The translations under genes were made by a program, and so were the position numbers. The notes beneath the pieces are model-generated. The model did not search any database and was not told the origin of the DNA. It saw only the letters and a list, made by a program, of their open reading frames with translations. Of a stretch of DNA of 64,000 nt, positions 53,701-63,970 are shown piece by piece (position 1 is the stretch's first letter; the number at the start of each line of letters is the position of its first letter). Source of the DNA: Palleronia sp. THAF1 (GTDB taxonomy: Bacteria; Pseudomonadota; Alphaproteobacteria; Rhodobacterales; Rhodobacteraceae). Location: contig NZ_CP045420.1 in the NCBI RefSeq assembly GCF_009363795.1, positions 3,143,001 to 3,207,000 of the forward strand, read 5' to 3'.

Positions 53701-53728
53701 GCTGAAGTGCGTTAGCGTGCGCGAGTAG
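50723..53728 (+). CDS. dnaE2: DnaE2, error-prone DNA polymerase, shortened C-terminus
   Basis: A C-family polymerase for translesion synthesis and damage-induced mutagenesis. From MSNRPDTVELSITSN (1001 residues) the PHP domain (to about residue 250; LSITSNFTFLTGASHPEEYV, without the HxH metal ligands) is followed by the palm with PDIDVDFEHERREE and KVDVLALGMLTCLR (catalytic aspartates). The fingers hold LFQEQAMQIAIIGAGFSPDE and SYGFPESHAASFALLVYASA, then the HhH region. Typical DnaE2 proteins go on into an OB-fold domain; here the frame ends soon after HPMSFLRARLTP, about 80 residues short. An SOS box precedes the gene. The usual partners imuA and imuB are not adjacent. Confidence 0.92.
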   Translation: MSNRPDTVELSITSNFTFLTGASHPEEYVDRAALLGIKAIAVADENSVAGIVRAFVRIKELRRQVATRLASDPIGPPCPAHLSAGPSADVTTVPRLVPGARIVTDQGFAVTYLPRDRTAWGRLSRLLTLGRRRAKKGECALRLPDLIEWGEGAELLIHPGGPPDWQKQAARLIAAHPGQCSLVLSPRYDGEDPARFDRTTRIAADLGVPTVASGRPVMHHGSRRRLADVLTAIRTGTRVDALGRAALANAEQRLRGPYELRRLFAGHPSALERAALVAARCTFCLSELRYEYPSEATESETADQRLERLAREGLKWRYPSGAPEHVRTLLAHELDLIAKLNYAPYFLTVNDIVAFARSRNILCQGRGSAANSVVCYCLGVTSVSPEIGTMVFERFVSEARDEPPDIDVDFEHERREEVIQHIYERYGRHRAGLCATVIHYRGKRAIREVGRAMGLSDDTLAALSSQLWGFFGVNGLETHRMAEIGLDSADPRLRQTMDLIFQIIGFPRHLSQHVGGFVITEGRLDELVPVENASMEDRTIICWDKDDIDALGILKVDVLALGMLTCLRKAFDLIERHHRLDYTLATLPPECPETYTMLSRADSLGVFQVESRAQMNFLPRMKPKTFYDLVIEVAIIRPGPIQGDMLHPYLRRREGKEQVTFPSDALGRVLGKTLGVPLFQEQAMQIAIIGAGFSPDEADRLRRALATFKKLGNISEFRNRFLKGMADNGYEAEFAERCFAQIEGFGSYGFPESHAASFALLVYASAWIKRHHPGIFACSLLNAQPMGFYAPAQIVRDAREHGVEVRPVSIQDSYWDNVMEPDGRGGLALRLGFRQIKALSEDEGNWIAAARANGYPGVEDVWRRAGVSPKALRILAEADAFAPLGLSRRDAIWAAKALGGVKPLPLFGGDIDGEGIVEPAALLPEMTAGEEVVEDYVSMRLSLRAHPMSFLRARLTPGMGRVPTGPVAEGRRFTEARGLIRSEAWAKDDESGGLKCVSVRE

Positions 53729-54034
53729 TCAGCGCTTGGACTTGCGCGGACCCTTCGGGATTTTGGAGCGGAAGGCGGGCGGACGTTTCGACACCCGGAC
53801 TACGAACTTCTCTAAGCGGGGATGCGTGCGCAGCGCATCCAGCGTGTTGAAATTGCGCGCAAGCTCAGCCTCGGTCAACGTGGCGTGAATTTCCGAGTGG
53901 CAGATCTGATGGAGCAAAACGGTGGGACCACTCTTACCACCGCGCAGCTTCGGAATCAGGTGATGCAGGCTTTGCGGCACGCCCGACGGGATGGGGCGAT
54001 GGCACAGGCCGCAGATCGGATCGGTGTCTTGCAT
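53729..54034 (-). CDS. Small HNH-endonuclease-like protein
   Basis: A 101-residue protein. CGLCHRPIPSGVPQSLHHLI and LLHQICHSEIHATL give an HNH layout with a CxxC pair, a double histidine and a second cysteine-histidine pair (zinc ligands and active-site histidine). The C-terminus is strongly basic (SKIPKGPRKSKR). Such proteins are DNA nickases or nucleases, often without known role. The gene is convergent with dnaE2 (adjacent stops) and divergent from the cupin gene. ATG at 54034; an in-frame ATG at 54112 would overlap the cupin start. Confidence 0.78.
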   Translation of the reverse strand: MQDTDPICGLCHRPIPSGVPQSLHHLIPKLRGGKSGPTVLLHQICHSEIHATLTEAELARNFNTLDALRTHPRLEKFVVRVSKRPPAFRSKIPKGPRKSKR

Positions 54035-54104
54035 TGGATGAAGATCAGTACAGGGCGGCGCCCAGGCAAGGGACCCGGTGTCGCGCCGGGGCGTTTTGGC
54101 TGTG

Positions 54105-54599
54105 ATGACCAAATACGAGACGTTTCACCTTCTGCCGGGCGACGATGTGCCCAACAACCCCGATTTGCCGGTGATCGTGGTGCGGGGTGCGTTCCGTCCC
54201 CCCGGTGATGCGGCCAAGCGATTGGCGGCGAACGGTTGGACCGGCCTATGGACGTGGAGCGTTTTCGATCGTCATCACTTCCACCCCAATGCCCATGAGG
54301 TTCTGGCTGTGGCCAAGGGCGCCGCAGATTTGCGGCTGGGTGGCGCGTCCGGGCGCGATGTGGCTGTCGGTGCGGGTGACGCGCTGATCCTACCGGCCGG
54401 AACCGGGCATTGCTTGCTGGAGGGGCGTGACAGTTTTGAAGTTGTCGGAGCCTATCCGCCCGGTCAGCAAGATTACGAAACGCTGTGGGGCGGTGATCTG
54501 CTTAATGGCGTGTCGGAGCGCATCGCAAGGGTTCCGCTGCCCGGGACCGACCCGATTACCGGGGCGGCAGACACGTTACCAACAGCGTGGCGCGCCTAG
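54105..54599 (+). CDS. Cupin-domain protein (YjlB-like)
   Basis: A 164-residue single-domain cupin. The metal-binding motifs appear in FDRHHFHPNAHEVLAVAKGA (His, His, Glu) and GDALILPAGTGHCLLEG. The N-terminal LLPGDDVPNNPDLPVIV and the C-terminal GAYPPGQQDYETLWGG are typical of the YjlB family of small cupins of unknown reaction. The ATG at 54105 (MTKYETFHLL) is preferred to one 27 bases upstream. It ends convergent with ppsR, four bases overlapping. Confidence 0.82.
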   Translation: MTKYETFHLLPGDDVPNNPDLPVIVVRGAFRPPGDAAKRLAANGWTGLWTWSVFDRHHFHPNAHEVLAVAKGAADLRLGGASGRDVAVGAGDALILPAGTGHCLLEGRDSFEVVGAYPPGQQDYETLWGGDLLNGVSERIARVPLPGTDPITGAADTLPTAWRA

Positions 54600-55996
54600 T
54601 CCTCTCGCGCAAGCAACGCGTACTTCCGCAGCTTCACGTAAAGCGACTGGCGCGACAGGCCCAGCATCTCAGCCGCCGCGACGCGGTTGTCGTCGGTGAG
54701 TTCCAGCGCCGTTTCGATGCACATCTTTTCGATCACGTCGGTCGTTTCGGCGACGATCTCTTTCAATGTCGTGGCGCCCACAAGATCGCGGGCGGGGCGG
54801 ACAGGGGTGCCGGATTGCGTCGTCTGGCCGGGATCGACGCGGGGGGCGTCGCGCAGGATCAGGCCGAAGCCGGGGTGCTTCGGATCGGCCAGATGCACTG
54901 CCGACACCTCTACTGCGATTTCGTCTCCAAAGGGGGACGACAGGCGCGTGGCGAAAGATTTGATGCGCCCGTTGCGGCTGGCGTTGTCCAGCAGCACCTT
55001 CAGGTCCACCGCGCCGCGCACGAGGAAATCGGACAGGGGGCGGCCCCGGATCACGTTGATCCCGTCCAGATCGGCCATCGACAGGAACGCCGCGTTGGCC
55101 GCCGTCACCCGGCCTGTGCGGTCGCAGAAGACCAGACCGTCCGACGTCTGCTCGAACAATTGCGACAGACGGATCGAATCGTCGTTCAGGCCTTCGTCGG
55201 CGGAGTCCTGATCGAAGCGACACAGGACCAGCCGCTCGCCTGCCGCGCGAAAGGCGATCGGACGCATTTTGACGATCTGCTTGCCCGCGCGAACGGTGAT
55301 CGAGATCGGGCCGGCGTCTTCGTCCTGCGCATTGGCGGACATGGCCACCAGGTCGAGCGGGCCGGTTTCCTGACCGATCCACTTCGAAAGTGGACTGCCG
55401 GAAATTTCGTCGACCGTGCCGTTCAGCAGCCGCGCGGCTTTGCCGTTCAGCTCGGCGATCTTGCCGGTCTGCGCGTTCACGAAGACGACCGCATCGCGCG
55501 TCGTCTCCATCAGCACCTTCATGCGCGTCGAAATCTCACGCTGGTGCTCATAGTCCCGTTCCAGCGCCATCTGGGTTTCGACAAGCTGCTGCTGCATCTG
55601 CGCCACTGGCTTCAGGTCGCGGCCCAGAAGCAGGATTGCGCCGTCGGGACCGATGGTGTGGAAACTGTAGCGCAGCGGATAGGCCAGACCGGTTTCGGGC
55701 AGGTGATTGAGTTCCAGCGGACGCGGAGAAGTGTTGCCCGCGTTCAGCTCTGCCAGTCGCGCGTCAAACTTCTCGACGCTTTCGCTGGTCAGCATCGAGC
55801 GGAACTCACGCCCCTGCCATCCACCAAGCGTGTCGGTAGCGGAATGGGCTGGGTTCACCAATACACTTAGCACTTCACCCAGGTCAGAAATCACCACCGA
55901 AATGTCGGACGCAGCCGCAATGATGTTGCCCAGCACGTCTGGTCCGATCAAGGGGATCGCCCCGCTCGACCAATATCGTGTGCCTCGGCTTGTCAT
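54596..55996 (-). CDS. ppsR: PpsR/CrtJ, photosynthesis gene repressor
   Basis: The aerobic repressor of bch, crt and puc genes, binding TGT-N12-ACA. 466 residues from MTSRGTRYW: an N-terminal PAS-like domain (GAIPLIGPDVLGNIIAAASD), a Q-linker, two PAS domains (MKVLMETTRDAVVFVNAQTG and LFEQTSDGLVFCDRTGRVTA) and a Fis-type HTH at the C-terminus (ALELTDDNRVAAAEMLGLSR and QSLYVKLRKY). A cysteine in the HTH region (EKMCIETALE) corresponds to the redox-active cysteine of Rhodobacter PpsR, and another is at LVLCRFDQ. An earlier ATG at 56050 would overlap ppaA; neither start has a strong ribosome binding site. Confidence 0.95.
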   Translation of the reverse strand: MTSRGTRYWSSGAIPLIGPDVLGNIIAAASDISVVISDLGEVLSVLVNPAHSATDTLGGWQGREFRSMLTSESVEKFDARLAELNAGNTSPRPLELNHLPETGLAYPLRYSFHTIGPDGAILLLGRDLKPVAQMQQQLVETQMALERDYEHQREISTRMKVLMETTRDAVVFVNAQTGKIAELNGKAARLLNGTVDEISGSPLSKWIGQETGPLDLVAMSANAQDEDAGPISITVRAGKQIVKMRPIAFRAAGERLVLCRFDQDSADEGLNDDSIRLSQLFEQTSDGLVFCDRTGRVTAANAAFLSMADLDGINVIRGRPLSDFLVRGAVDLKVLLDNASRNGRIKSFATRLSSPFGDEIAVEVSAVHLADPKHPGFGLILRDAPRVDPGQTTQSGTPVRPARDLVGATTLKEIVAETTDVIEKMCIETALELTDDNRVAAAEMLGLSRQSLYVKLRKYALLARED

Positions 55997-56021
55997 CTGG
56001 CTTGCTTGTCCTTCGGTTCGG

Positions 56022-56789
56022 TCAGTGGTGGCGTGATGGTGTTGCGTCATGTCCGGCTAATCGTAGTGCTTCTTGGGGGTCGCTTGTCACATGGTCCGCT
56101 CCGGTCAAGCGGATCACGGCGTCATGTCCTATCTCAACGATCCCGCCACCGACGATCAGCGGAACCTTGCCTTCGGTGGCGCGGCGCAGCGCCGTGATGG
56201 TCTGATGGACTGCGCCCAGATCGTCCGACAGCGCGACAGAGACCATCACCACATCGAAATCAGAATCGGTGGCGATGTGGCGGACTTCCTCGGCGGGTCG
56301 GCCCAGAACCAGTCGGACGGACGCGCCGAAGCGACGCAACTGTCCGGTCAGGACCATCGCACCAAGCGTGTGGTACTCATCCGCCAGCACCATCACCATT
56401 ATGTCATCTGCGGGCCCGTTCGGGTCCTCTGCCGACAGGGCACTGTCGCGCAAAAGCGCCTGCAAACGGGCCGAGCCAATGGTGACATCGGCGAAGCTGA
56501 CCTGATCGGCGCACCACTCGTCACCCAATTCGCGGGCGACGGCGGGGACGTAGACATCGCAGATCTGCGCCACGGATACGCCCGACGCGCGCATCTCTGA
56601 TATGGCGGAGTCGCGTTCTGCCGGGTCCGGCGTCGTCACGGCGGCACGCAGACGCGCGATCCATTTCGCGGATGTGGCGTCGGCACGGGCCCGGCGCTGC
56701 GCAATCGTGTCAAGCGCGCGCGCGACAAGGTCGGTCACTTCACTGGACCGCTCGGCTTGGAACTTTGGCTTCGGATCTTGCGATGCCAT
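56022..56789 (-). CDS. ppaA: PpaA/AerR, cobalamin-binding antirepressor of PpsR
   Basis: A 255-residue regulator with a helical N-terminal part and a B12-binding (cobalamin-dependent) C-terminal domain: MVMVLADEYHTLGAMVLTGQ with its ligand-region histidine, then LGRPAEEVRHIATDSDFDVV and VPLIVGGGIVEIG. AerR/PpaA senses light or oxygen via cobalamin and relieves PpsR/CrtJ repression. It is upstream of ppsR in one unit and divergent from bchF, with two PpsR boxes between. ATG at 56789 used; a GTG four codons earlier is possible. Confidence 0.92.
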   Translation of the reverse strand: MASQDPKPKFQAERSSEVTDLVARALDTIAQRRARADATSAKWIARLRAAVTTPDPAERDSAISEMRASGVSVAQICDVYVPAVARELGDEWCADQVSFADVTIGSARLQALLRDSALSAEDPNGPADDIMVMVLADEYHTLGAMVLTGQLRRFGASVRLVLGRPAEEVRHIATDSDFDVVMVSVALSDDLGAVHQTITALRRATEGKVPLIVGGGIVEIGHDAVIRLTGADHVTSDPQEALRLAGHDATPSRHH

Positions 56790-56862
56790 GGTTTCGAACA
56801 CCCCGCACGTCGCCCCGGCCCTACCGATGCGTGGGTAGAGTATGCCGCGTTCGGGGAGGCTT

Positions 56863-56880
56863 TGTCAAAATTATCTGACA
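56863..56880. promoter_or_regulatory. PpsR/CrtJ box 1 between ppaA and bchF
   Basis: TGTCAAAATTATCTGACA, a full TGT-N12-ACA palindrome with TGTC/GACA ends. It lies 83 bases before bchF and 74 bases before ppaA. Confidence 0.82.
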
Positions 56881-56915
56881 GGCGGCGGCGAGAAAGGCTG
56901 TCGACCGCCTCAAGG

Positions 56916-58722
<1,807 letters not shown>

Positions 58723-58750
58723 AGTTGCACCCAGCATATCAACTGAGCGC
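58723..58750 (+). repeat. Intercistronic motif copy 1, after bchN
   Basis: The 28 bases directly after the bchN stop align without gaps with the 28 bases after the bchH stop (63861-63888). The core CATATCAAxTGA begins 13 bases after both stop codons, and the whole stretch agrees at roughly two thirds of positions. A small GC hairpin (TTGCC/GGCAA) follows. The role is unknown; RNA processing, an internal promoter or a protein site are all possible. Confidence 0.45.
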
Positions 58751-58813
58751 GAACGTGTTTGCCTGCGGCAACCACTTCATCGCGCGCACGGCGACTTCCA
58801 TGGGATACCTCCC

Positions 58814-60337
58814 ATGAAACTCGCCGTGTGGACATATGAGGGCCCGCCGCATGTCGGTGCGATGCGCGTCGCCACCGGAATGACCGGCCTGCACTACGTG
58901 CTGCACGCACCGCAGGGCGACACCTACGCCGACCTGCTGTTCACCATGATCGAGCGGCGCGGCAAGCGGCCTCCGGTCACCTACACGACGTTCCAGGCGC
59001 GTGATCTGGGGGCGGACACCGCCGACCTGTTCCGCACGGCCTGCAACGACGCGGTGGCCCGTTTCGATCCGCAGGCGATCATCGTGGGTGCCTCTTGCAC
59101 TGCCGAGCTGATCCAGGACGATCCCGGTGGCATGGCGGAAACGCTTGGCTTCGACATCCCGGTCATCGCGCTGGAACTGCCCAGCTATCAGCGCAAGGAA
59201 AACTTCGGCGCGGACGAGACGTTCTACCAGATCGTCAAGCGCCTTGCGCAGCCGATGGAGCGCACCGCGCGCGTCACCTGCAACATCCTTGGCCCCACCG
59301 GTCTGGGCTTTCGCCACCGTGACGACGTGCGCGAGATCACCGGACTGCTGGCTGACATGGGCGTCGAAGTGAACGTCTGCGCGCCGATGGGGGCGTCGCC
59401 CGCCGACATAACCCGCATGGGTGCTGCGCATTTCAACGTGCTGCTCTACCCTGAAACGGGCGAGACGGCGGCGCGCTGGTGCGAGAAGACCTTTGGTCAG
59501 CCGTTTACCAAGACCGTTCCCATCGGCGTTGGCGCAACCCGCGATTTCGTGGCGGAAGTGCTGGAATTGGCCGAAGGCGCGACCGTCCCGTCCGAAGAGG
59601 CGCTGCGCCTGCCGTGGTATTCGGCCTCGGTTGATTCCACCTACCTGACCGGCAAGCGCGTGTTCCTCTTCGGCGACGCAACGCACGTCATGGCCATGGC
59701 CCGCGTCGCCCGCGACGAGATGGGGTTCGAGGTCGTCGGCATGGGCTGCTACAACCGCGAATTCGCCCGGCCCATGCGTGCGATGGCCAAGGAATACGGC
59801 CTGACCGCGCTGATCACCGAAGACTATCTGGACGTCGAGCAGGCCATCGAAGCCGCCGCGCCAGAGATGATTCTCGGCACCCAGATGGAGCGCCATATCG
59901 GCAAGCGTCTGGGCATTCCCTGTTCGGTGATCTCTGCCCCCGTCCACGTGCAGGATTTCCCGGCCCGCTACTCTCCGGTCATGGGGTTCGAGGGCGCGAA
60001 CGTGCTGTTCGACACGCTGGTTCATCCGCTGGTCATGGGGCTGGAAGAACACCTGCTGCACATGTTCCGCGAAGACTTCGAGTTCCACGACGACGCCGGT
60101 GCCAGCCATCATGGCGGCAAGGCAAAAGCGCGTATCGAAGAGACGCCTGTGGAAACTGCCGAGACCGGCAGTGACGTGGTCGTCTGGCTGGATGCGGCCG
60201 AACGCGAGCTGAAGAAGATCCCGTTCTTCGTGCGTGGCAAGGCGCGTCGGAACACCGAAGCCTTCGCCGCAGAGCGGGGCGTGACAGAGATTTCCGTCGA
60301 TACGCTGTATGAAGCGAAGGCCCATTATGCGCGATGA
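58814..60337 (+). CDS. bchB: BchB, dark-operative protochlorophyllide reductase subunit B
   Basis: The substrate-binding partner of BchN. 507 residues starting [20 protein letters not shown]. Asp36 in [10 protein letters not shown], the unusual fourth ligand of the NB cluster, is conserved. Further family stretches are [37 protein letters not shown] and a C-terminal light-chain-like domain. It is the only operon gene with a leader longer than 90 bases, yet its ribosome binding site before the ATG at 58814 is weak (ACCTCCC upstream). It overlaps bchH by 11 bases. Confidence 0.97.
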   Translation: MKLAVWTYEGPPHVGAMRVATGMTGLHYVLHAPQGDTYADLLFTMIERRGKRPPVTYTTFQARDLGADTADLFRTACNDAVARFDPQAIIVGASCTAELIQDDPGGMAETLGFDIPVIALELPSYQRKENFGADETFYQIVKRLAQPMERTARVTCNILGPTGLGFRHRDDVREITGLLADMGVEVNVCAPMGASPADITRMGAAHFNVLLYPETGETAARWCEKTFGQPFTKTVPIGVGATRDFVAEVLELAEGATVPSEEALRLPWYSASVDSTYLTGKRVFLFGDATHVMAMARVARDEMGFEVVGMGCYNREFARPMRAMAKEYGLTALITEDYLDVEQAIEAAAPEMILGTQMERHIGKRLGIPCSVISAPVHVQDFPARYSPVMGFEGANVLFDTLVHPLVMGLEEHLLHMFREDFEFHDDAGASHHGGKAKARIEETPVETAETGSDVVVWLDAAERELKKIPFFVRGKARRNTEAFAAERGVTEISVDTLYEAKAHYAR

Positions 60338-63300
60338 ATTAGGCCATACGCGCGCGGGATACCGCATCGCCATCGTGACGCTGGACGCGCACGCCGCCGG
60401 CCCTGCCGCGCGTGTGCTGCCGCGCCTGGAAAAAGACTTCCCGGGCCTGTCCGTCAGCGTCCACGCTGCTGCCGAATGGGGCCACGATCCCCACGCCCTC
60501 GACGTGGCGCGCGATGCGGTGCGCGACGCCGATATCGTCGTGACCTCGCTGATCTTCCTCGAAGAGCACGTGCAGGCCATCCGTCCCGGTATCGAAGCTG
60601 CCCGCATGCGGGCCGATGCAGTCGTCGGCATGGTGTCTGATGCGGCCATCGTGAAGCTGACGAAGATGGGCGATCTTGATATGGCCAAGCCGCAAAGCGG
60701 TGTGGCCAAGCTGATGAAGCGCCTGCGCGGATCGGCCAAGCCCTCTGGCGCGTCCGGGGCCAAGCAGATGTCGATGCTGCGCCGCCTGCCGAAGATCCTG
60801 CGGTTCATTCCCGGCAAGGCGCAGGACCTGCGCGCCTGGTTCCTGATGATGCAATACTGGCTAGGCGGGTCGGACGACAATATCGAAGCGATGATCCGCT
60901 TCCTGATCTCGCGCTATGCCTCCGAGAAGACATGGCGCGGCGTCGATGCGCCCGCGCCGGTCGAATACCCAGAGGTTGGGCTGTATCATCCGGACACGCA
61001 TATCGTGGACGATCCCAAGAAGCTGCCGAAGACCGACGGCCACGCTACGGTCGGCCTTCTGATGATGCGCAGCTACATCCTGTCGGGTGACACCGCGCAT
61101 TACGACGCCGCGATCCGTGCGTTGGAGGCGAAAGGCCTGAACGTGCGGCCCGCCTTCGCCGGTGGCCTCGACGGTCGACCCGCGATCGACGCTTATTTCG
61201 CGGGTGGTCGCGTGGACGCTTTGGTGTCGCTGACCGGCTTCTCTCTGATCGGTGGCCCGGCCTACAACGACAGCGATGCTGCGGCGGAAGTCCTTGGCAC
61301 GTTGGACGTGCCCTACATCGCCGCGCACCCGTTAGAGTTTCAGACGCTGGGCCAATGGGCCAACAACGCGCAGGGCCTCGGCCCGGTCGAAACCACAATG
61401 CTGGTCGCACTGCCCGAAATCGACGGCGCGACGAACCCCACGGTCTTCGCCGGCCGCCACGGCCCCGATGGCTGCGATGGGTGTGCGTTGAAGTGCCGCC
61501 CCTCCGCCACCCAGGCGCGCGCCATGGCCCCATGCCCCGAACGGATCACGGCACTGGCCGACAAGGTGGATCGTCTGGCGCGCCTGCGTCGGTCCGAAGC
61601 GTCCGAGCGCAAGGTCGGCATCGTGCTGTATGGTTTCCCGCCGAACGCCGGCGCGATTGGCACGGCGGCTTATCTGTCTGTGTTCGAGAGCCTGTGGAAC
61701 ACGTTGGTTCAAATGAAGTCCGACGGGCATGATGTGGATCTGCCAGCCGATGTGGACGCCCTGCGTGCCGCCGTCCTGAAGGGCAATGCAGCGCAGTATG
61801 GGCAAGAGGCGAACGTCGCTGCCCATGTCAGCGCCGATGAGATCGTGCGCGATACGCCGTGGTTGTCAGAGGTCGAGGCTGTGTGGGGCGCCGCTCCGGG
61901 ACGTCAGCAGTCGGACGGGCGCGGTGTTTTCGTTCTGGGCGCGCGGTTCGGCAACGTCTTCGTCGGCGTGCAGCCCGCTTTCGGCTACGAGGGCGACCCC
62001 ATGCGCCTGCTGTTCGAGCGTGGTTTCGCGCCGACGCACGCCTTCGTGACCTTCTACCGCTGGATGCGCGAGAGCTTTGGCGCCGACGTGCTGCTGCACT
62101 TTGGGATGCACGGTGCGCTGGAGTTCATGCCGGGTCGTCAGGCCGGGATGGGTCCGGGCGACTGGCCGGATCGCCTGATTGGCGGGCTGCCGAACGTCTA
62201 TCTTTATGCCGCGAACAACCCGTCCGAGGCGACACTGGCGAAGCGCCGGTCCAACGCGGTCTGCGTGACGCATCTGACGCCGCCGGTTGGCGCGTCGGGT
62301 CTGTATAAGGGGCTGGCCGAGTTGAAGGACAGCCTGTCGCGTTGGCGTTCCAACCCCGATGCGCGGGCCGATCTGGAAGAGCTCATCGCGGTGCAGGCCG
62401 AGGCGGTCGATCTGGGCGGTGTCGCGCTGGACGATATGTGGCTGAAGCTGCTGGAAACAGAGACGGCGCTGATCACGGACGGTTTGCACATCGTGGGACG
62501 CGGCATGGATGCGGACCAGCGCAGCGCGATGATCGCTGTGATGCCGGACGGGACCGACGCCATTGCGATGGAAATGGCGTTAAGCCAGCAGACCGAACTG
62601 CCCGCCTTGATGCGTGCGCTGGGCGGTCGGTTCATCGCGCCCGTGCCCGGCGGCGACCTGATCCGTTCCCCCGAGATTCTGCCCACGGGCCGCAATATCC
62701 ACGCTTTCGATCCGTTCCGAATGCCGACTGCTTACGCGATGGCCGACGGCGCGCGTCAGGCGCAGTTGATCCTGGACACGCACAAGACCACGCCGCGCTC
62801 TGTCGCGCTGGTCCTGTGGGGCTCGGACAACATCAAGTCCGACGGTGGGCCTATTGCACAGGCTCTGGCGCTGATGGGGGCCGTTCCGCGGTTCGACAGC
62901 TACGGGCGTCTCTGCGGAGCTGATCTGGTGCCGTTGGAAGACCTTGGCCGTCCCCGGATCGACGTGGTGATGACCCTGTCTGGCATCTTCCGCGACCTGC
63001 TGCCGCTGCAGACCAAACTGCTGGCCGAGGCTGCGTGGAAGGCCGCCATGGCCGACGAGCCGCTGGAGCAGAACTTCATCCGCGCCCACGCCCTGCGCTA
63101 CGCCGAAGAGACCGGCTGCGACATGGAAACCGCCTCCCTGCGCGTGTTCTCAAACGCGGAAGGCGCCTACGGGTCGAACGTGAACCAGCTGGTCGATGCG
63201 TCGGCTTTCGACGATGAGGACGAGCTGGCGGACGCTTACCAGACGCGCAAGGGCTTCGCCTATGGACGCGACGGCAAGGCGGCACCCCAAGCCGCACTGT

Positions 63301-63860
63301 TGCAGGCGGCGTTGAAGGACGTTGATCTGGCGTACCAGAACCTCGAATCGGTCGAGCTGGGCGTGACCACGGTAGATCACTACTTCGACACGTTGGGTGG
63401 CATCTCTCGCGCAGTGCGCCGGGCCAAGGGCAGCGCCGCGCCGGTCTATATCGGCGACCAGACGCGCGGCACCGGCAAGGTCCGCACGCTGCAGGAGCAA
63501 GTCGCGCTGGAGACACGTTCGCGCGCCCTGAACCCTCGCTTCTACGAGCCGCTGCTGCAGCATGGGCACGAGGGCGTCCGCGCCATCGAAGCGCATGTGA
63601 CCAACACGATGGGCTGGTCCGCCACGACCGGAGAGGTCGAGCCGTGGGTCTATCAGCGCATCAGCGAGACGTTCGTTCTGGACGACGCGATGCGCAAGCG
63701 TCTGTCGGACCTGAACCCGACGGCAAGCGCGCGGATGGCCGGACGACTGATCGAAGCGTCTGAACGGTCCTACTGGACCCCGGACGCGGCCACGTTGGAA
63801 GCGCTGCACGGCGCTGCCGACGAACTGGAAGATCGCATGGAAGGGATCGCGGCGGAATGA
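60327..63860 (+). CDS. bchH: BchH, magnesium chelatase large subunit
   Basis: The porphyrin-binding subunit of magnesium chelatase, receiving Mg from the BchI/BchD motor complex encoded 35 kb upstream. 1177 residues: [20 protein letters not shown] at the start, [15 protein letters not shown], the [20 protein letters not shown] porphyrin-site motif, and a C-terminal [18 protein letters not shown] region. Length is standard. Start ATG at 60327 falls in the last codons of bchB, and a 106-base intercistronic stretch with the repeat motif follows. Confidence 0.97.
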   Translation: MRDELGHTRAGYRIAIVTLDAHAAGPAARVLPRLEKDFPGLSVSVHAAAEWGHDPHALDVARDAVRDADIVVTSLIFLEEHVQAIRPGIEAARMRADAVVGMVSDAAIVKLTKMGDLDMAKPQSGVAKLMKRLRGSAKPSGASGAKQMSMLRRLPKILRFIPGKAQDLRAWFLMMQYWLGGSDDNIEAMIRFLISRYASEKTWRGVDAPAPVEYPEVGLYHPDTHIVDDPKKLPKTDGHATVGLLMMRSYILSGDTAHYDAAIRALEAKGLNVRPAFAGGLDGRPAIDAYFAGGRVDALVSLTGFSLIGGPAYNDSDAAAEVLGTLDVPYIAAHPLEFQTLGQWANNAQGLGPVETTMLVALPEIDGATNPTVFAGRHGPDGCDGCALKCRPSATQARAMAPCPERITALADKVDRLARLRRSEASERKVGIVLYGFPPNAGAIGTAAYLSVFESLWNTLVQMKSDGHDVDLPADVDALRAAVLKGNAAQYGQEANVAAHVSADEIVRDTPWLSEVEAVWGAAPGRQQSDGRGVFVLGARFGNVFVGVQPAFGYEGDPMRLLFERGFAPTHAFVTFYRWMRESFGADVLLHFGMHGALEFMPGRQAGMGPGDWPDRLIGGLPNVYLYAANNPSEATLAKRRSNAVCVTHLTPPVGASGLYKGLAELKDSLSRWRSNPDARADLEELIAVQAEAVDLGGVALDDMWLKLLETETALITDGLHIVGRGMDADQRSAMIAVMPDGTDAIAMEMALSQQTELPALMRALGGRFIAPVPGGDLIRSPEILPTGRNIHAFDPFRMPTAYAMADGARQAQLILDTHKTTPRSVALVLWGSDNIKSDGGPIAQALALMGAVPRFDSYGRLCGADLVPLEDLGRPRIDVVMTLSGIFRDLLPLQTKLLAEAAWKAAMADEPLEQNFIRAHALRYAEETGCDMETASLRVFSNAEGAYGSNVNQLVDASAFDDEDELADAYQTRKGFAYGRDGKAAPQAALLQAALKDVDLAYQNLESVELGVTTVDHYFDTLGGISRAVRRAKGSAAPVYIGDQTRGTGKVRTLQEQVALETRSRALNPRFYEPLLQHGHEGVRAIEAHVTNTMGWSATTGEVEPWVYQRISETFVLDDAMRKRLSDLNPTASARMAGRLIEASERSYWTPDAATLEALHGAADELEDRMEGIAAE

Positions 63861-63888
63861 ACTGGCGCGCTTCATATCAAGTGACCGG
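63861..63888 (+). repeat. Intercistronic motif copy 2, after bchH
   Basis: The 28 bases after the bchH stop share a gap-free alignment with the 28 bases after bchN (58723-58750). The core CATATCAAGTGA is at 63873-63884, then comes a small hairpin GGGG/CCCC. It has the same offset from the stop codon (13 bases) as the first copy. Confidence 0.45.
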
Positions 63889-63928
63889 ACTGGGGTGCTG
63901 CCCCGGCCGCGTAGGTATTTTTGGAACG

Positions 63929-63970
63929 ATGAAGGGGGGCGTGATGGCCTCTCGGGAAGGGATCTTATGA
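63929..63970 (+). other. Possible 13-codon leader frame before bchL
   Basis: An ATG at 63929 opens MKGGVMASREGIL and stops at TGA (63968-63970), overlapping the bchL ATG (63967) as ATGA. The frame follows TTTTTGG rather than a good ribosome binding site, so it may not be translated. If it is, it would couple ribosomes to bchL. Confidence 0.2.

Noticed and set aside
58754-58775. TGT-N12-ACC in the bchN-bchB gap as a PpsR box
   Set aside because: The last base differs from the required ACA and the site lies inside an operon. The hairpin TTGCC/GGCAA explains the symmetry better.
58739-60880. A 713-codon open frame on the minus strand opposite bchB and bchH
   Set aside because: It is the reverse-strand shadow of two strongly identified genes and has His/Arg/Gln-rich composition unlike a real protein.
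63923-63945. GGAAC upstream of bchL as an EcfG promoter
   Set aside because: No TT or GTT follows at 17-19 bases on the plus strand, and bchL is read from the bchF promoter.
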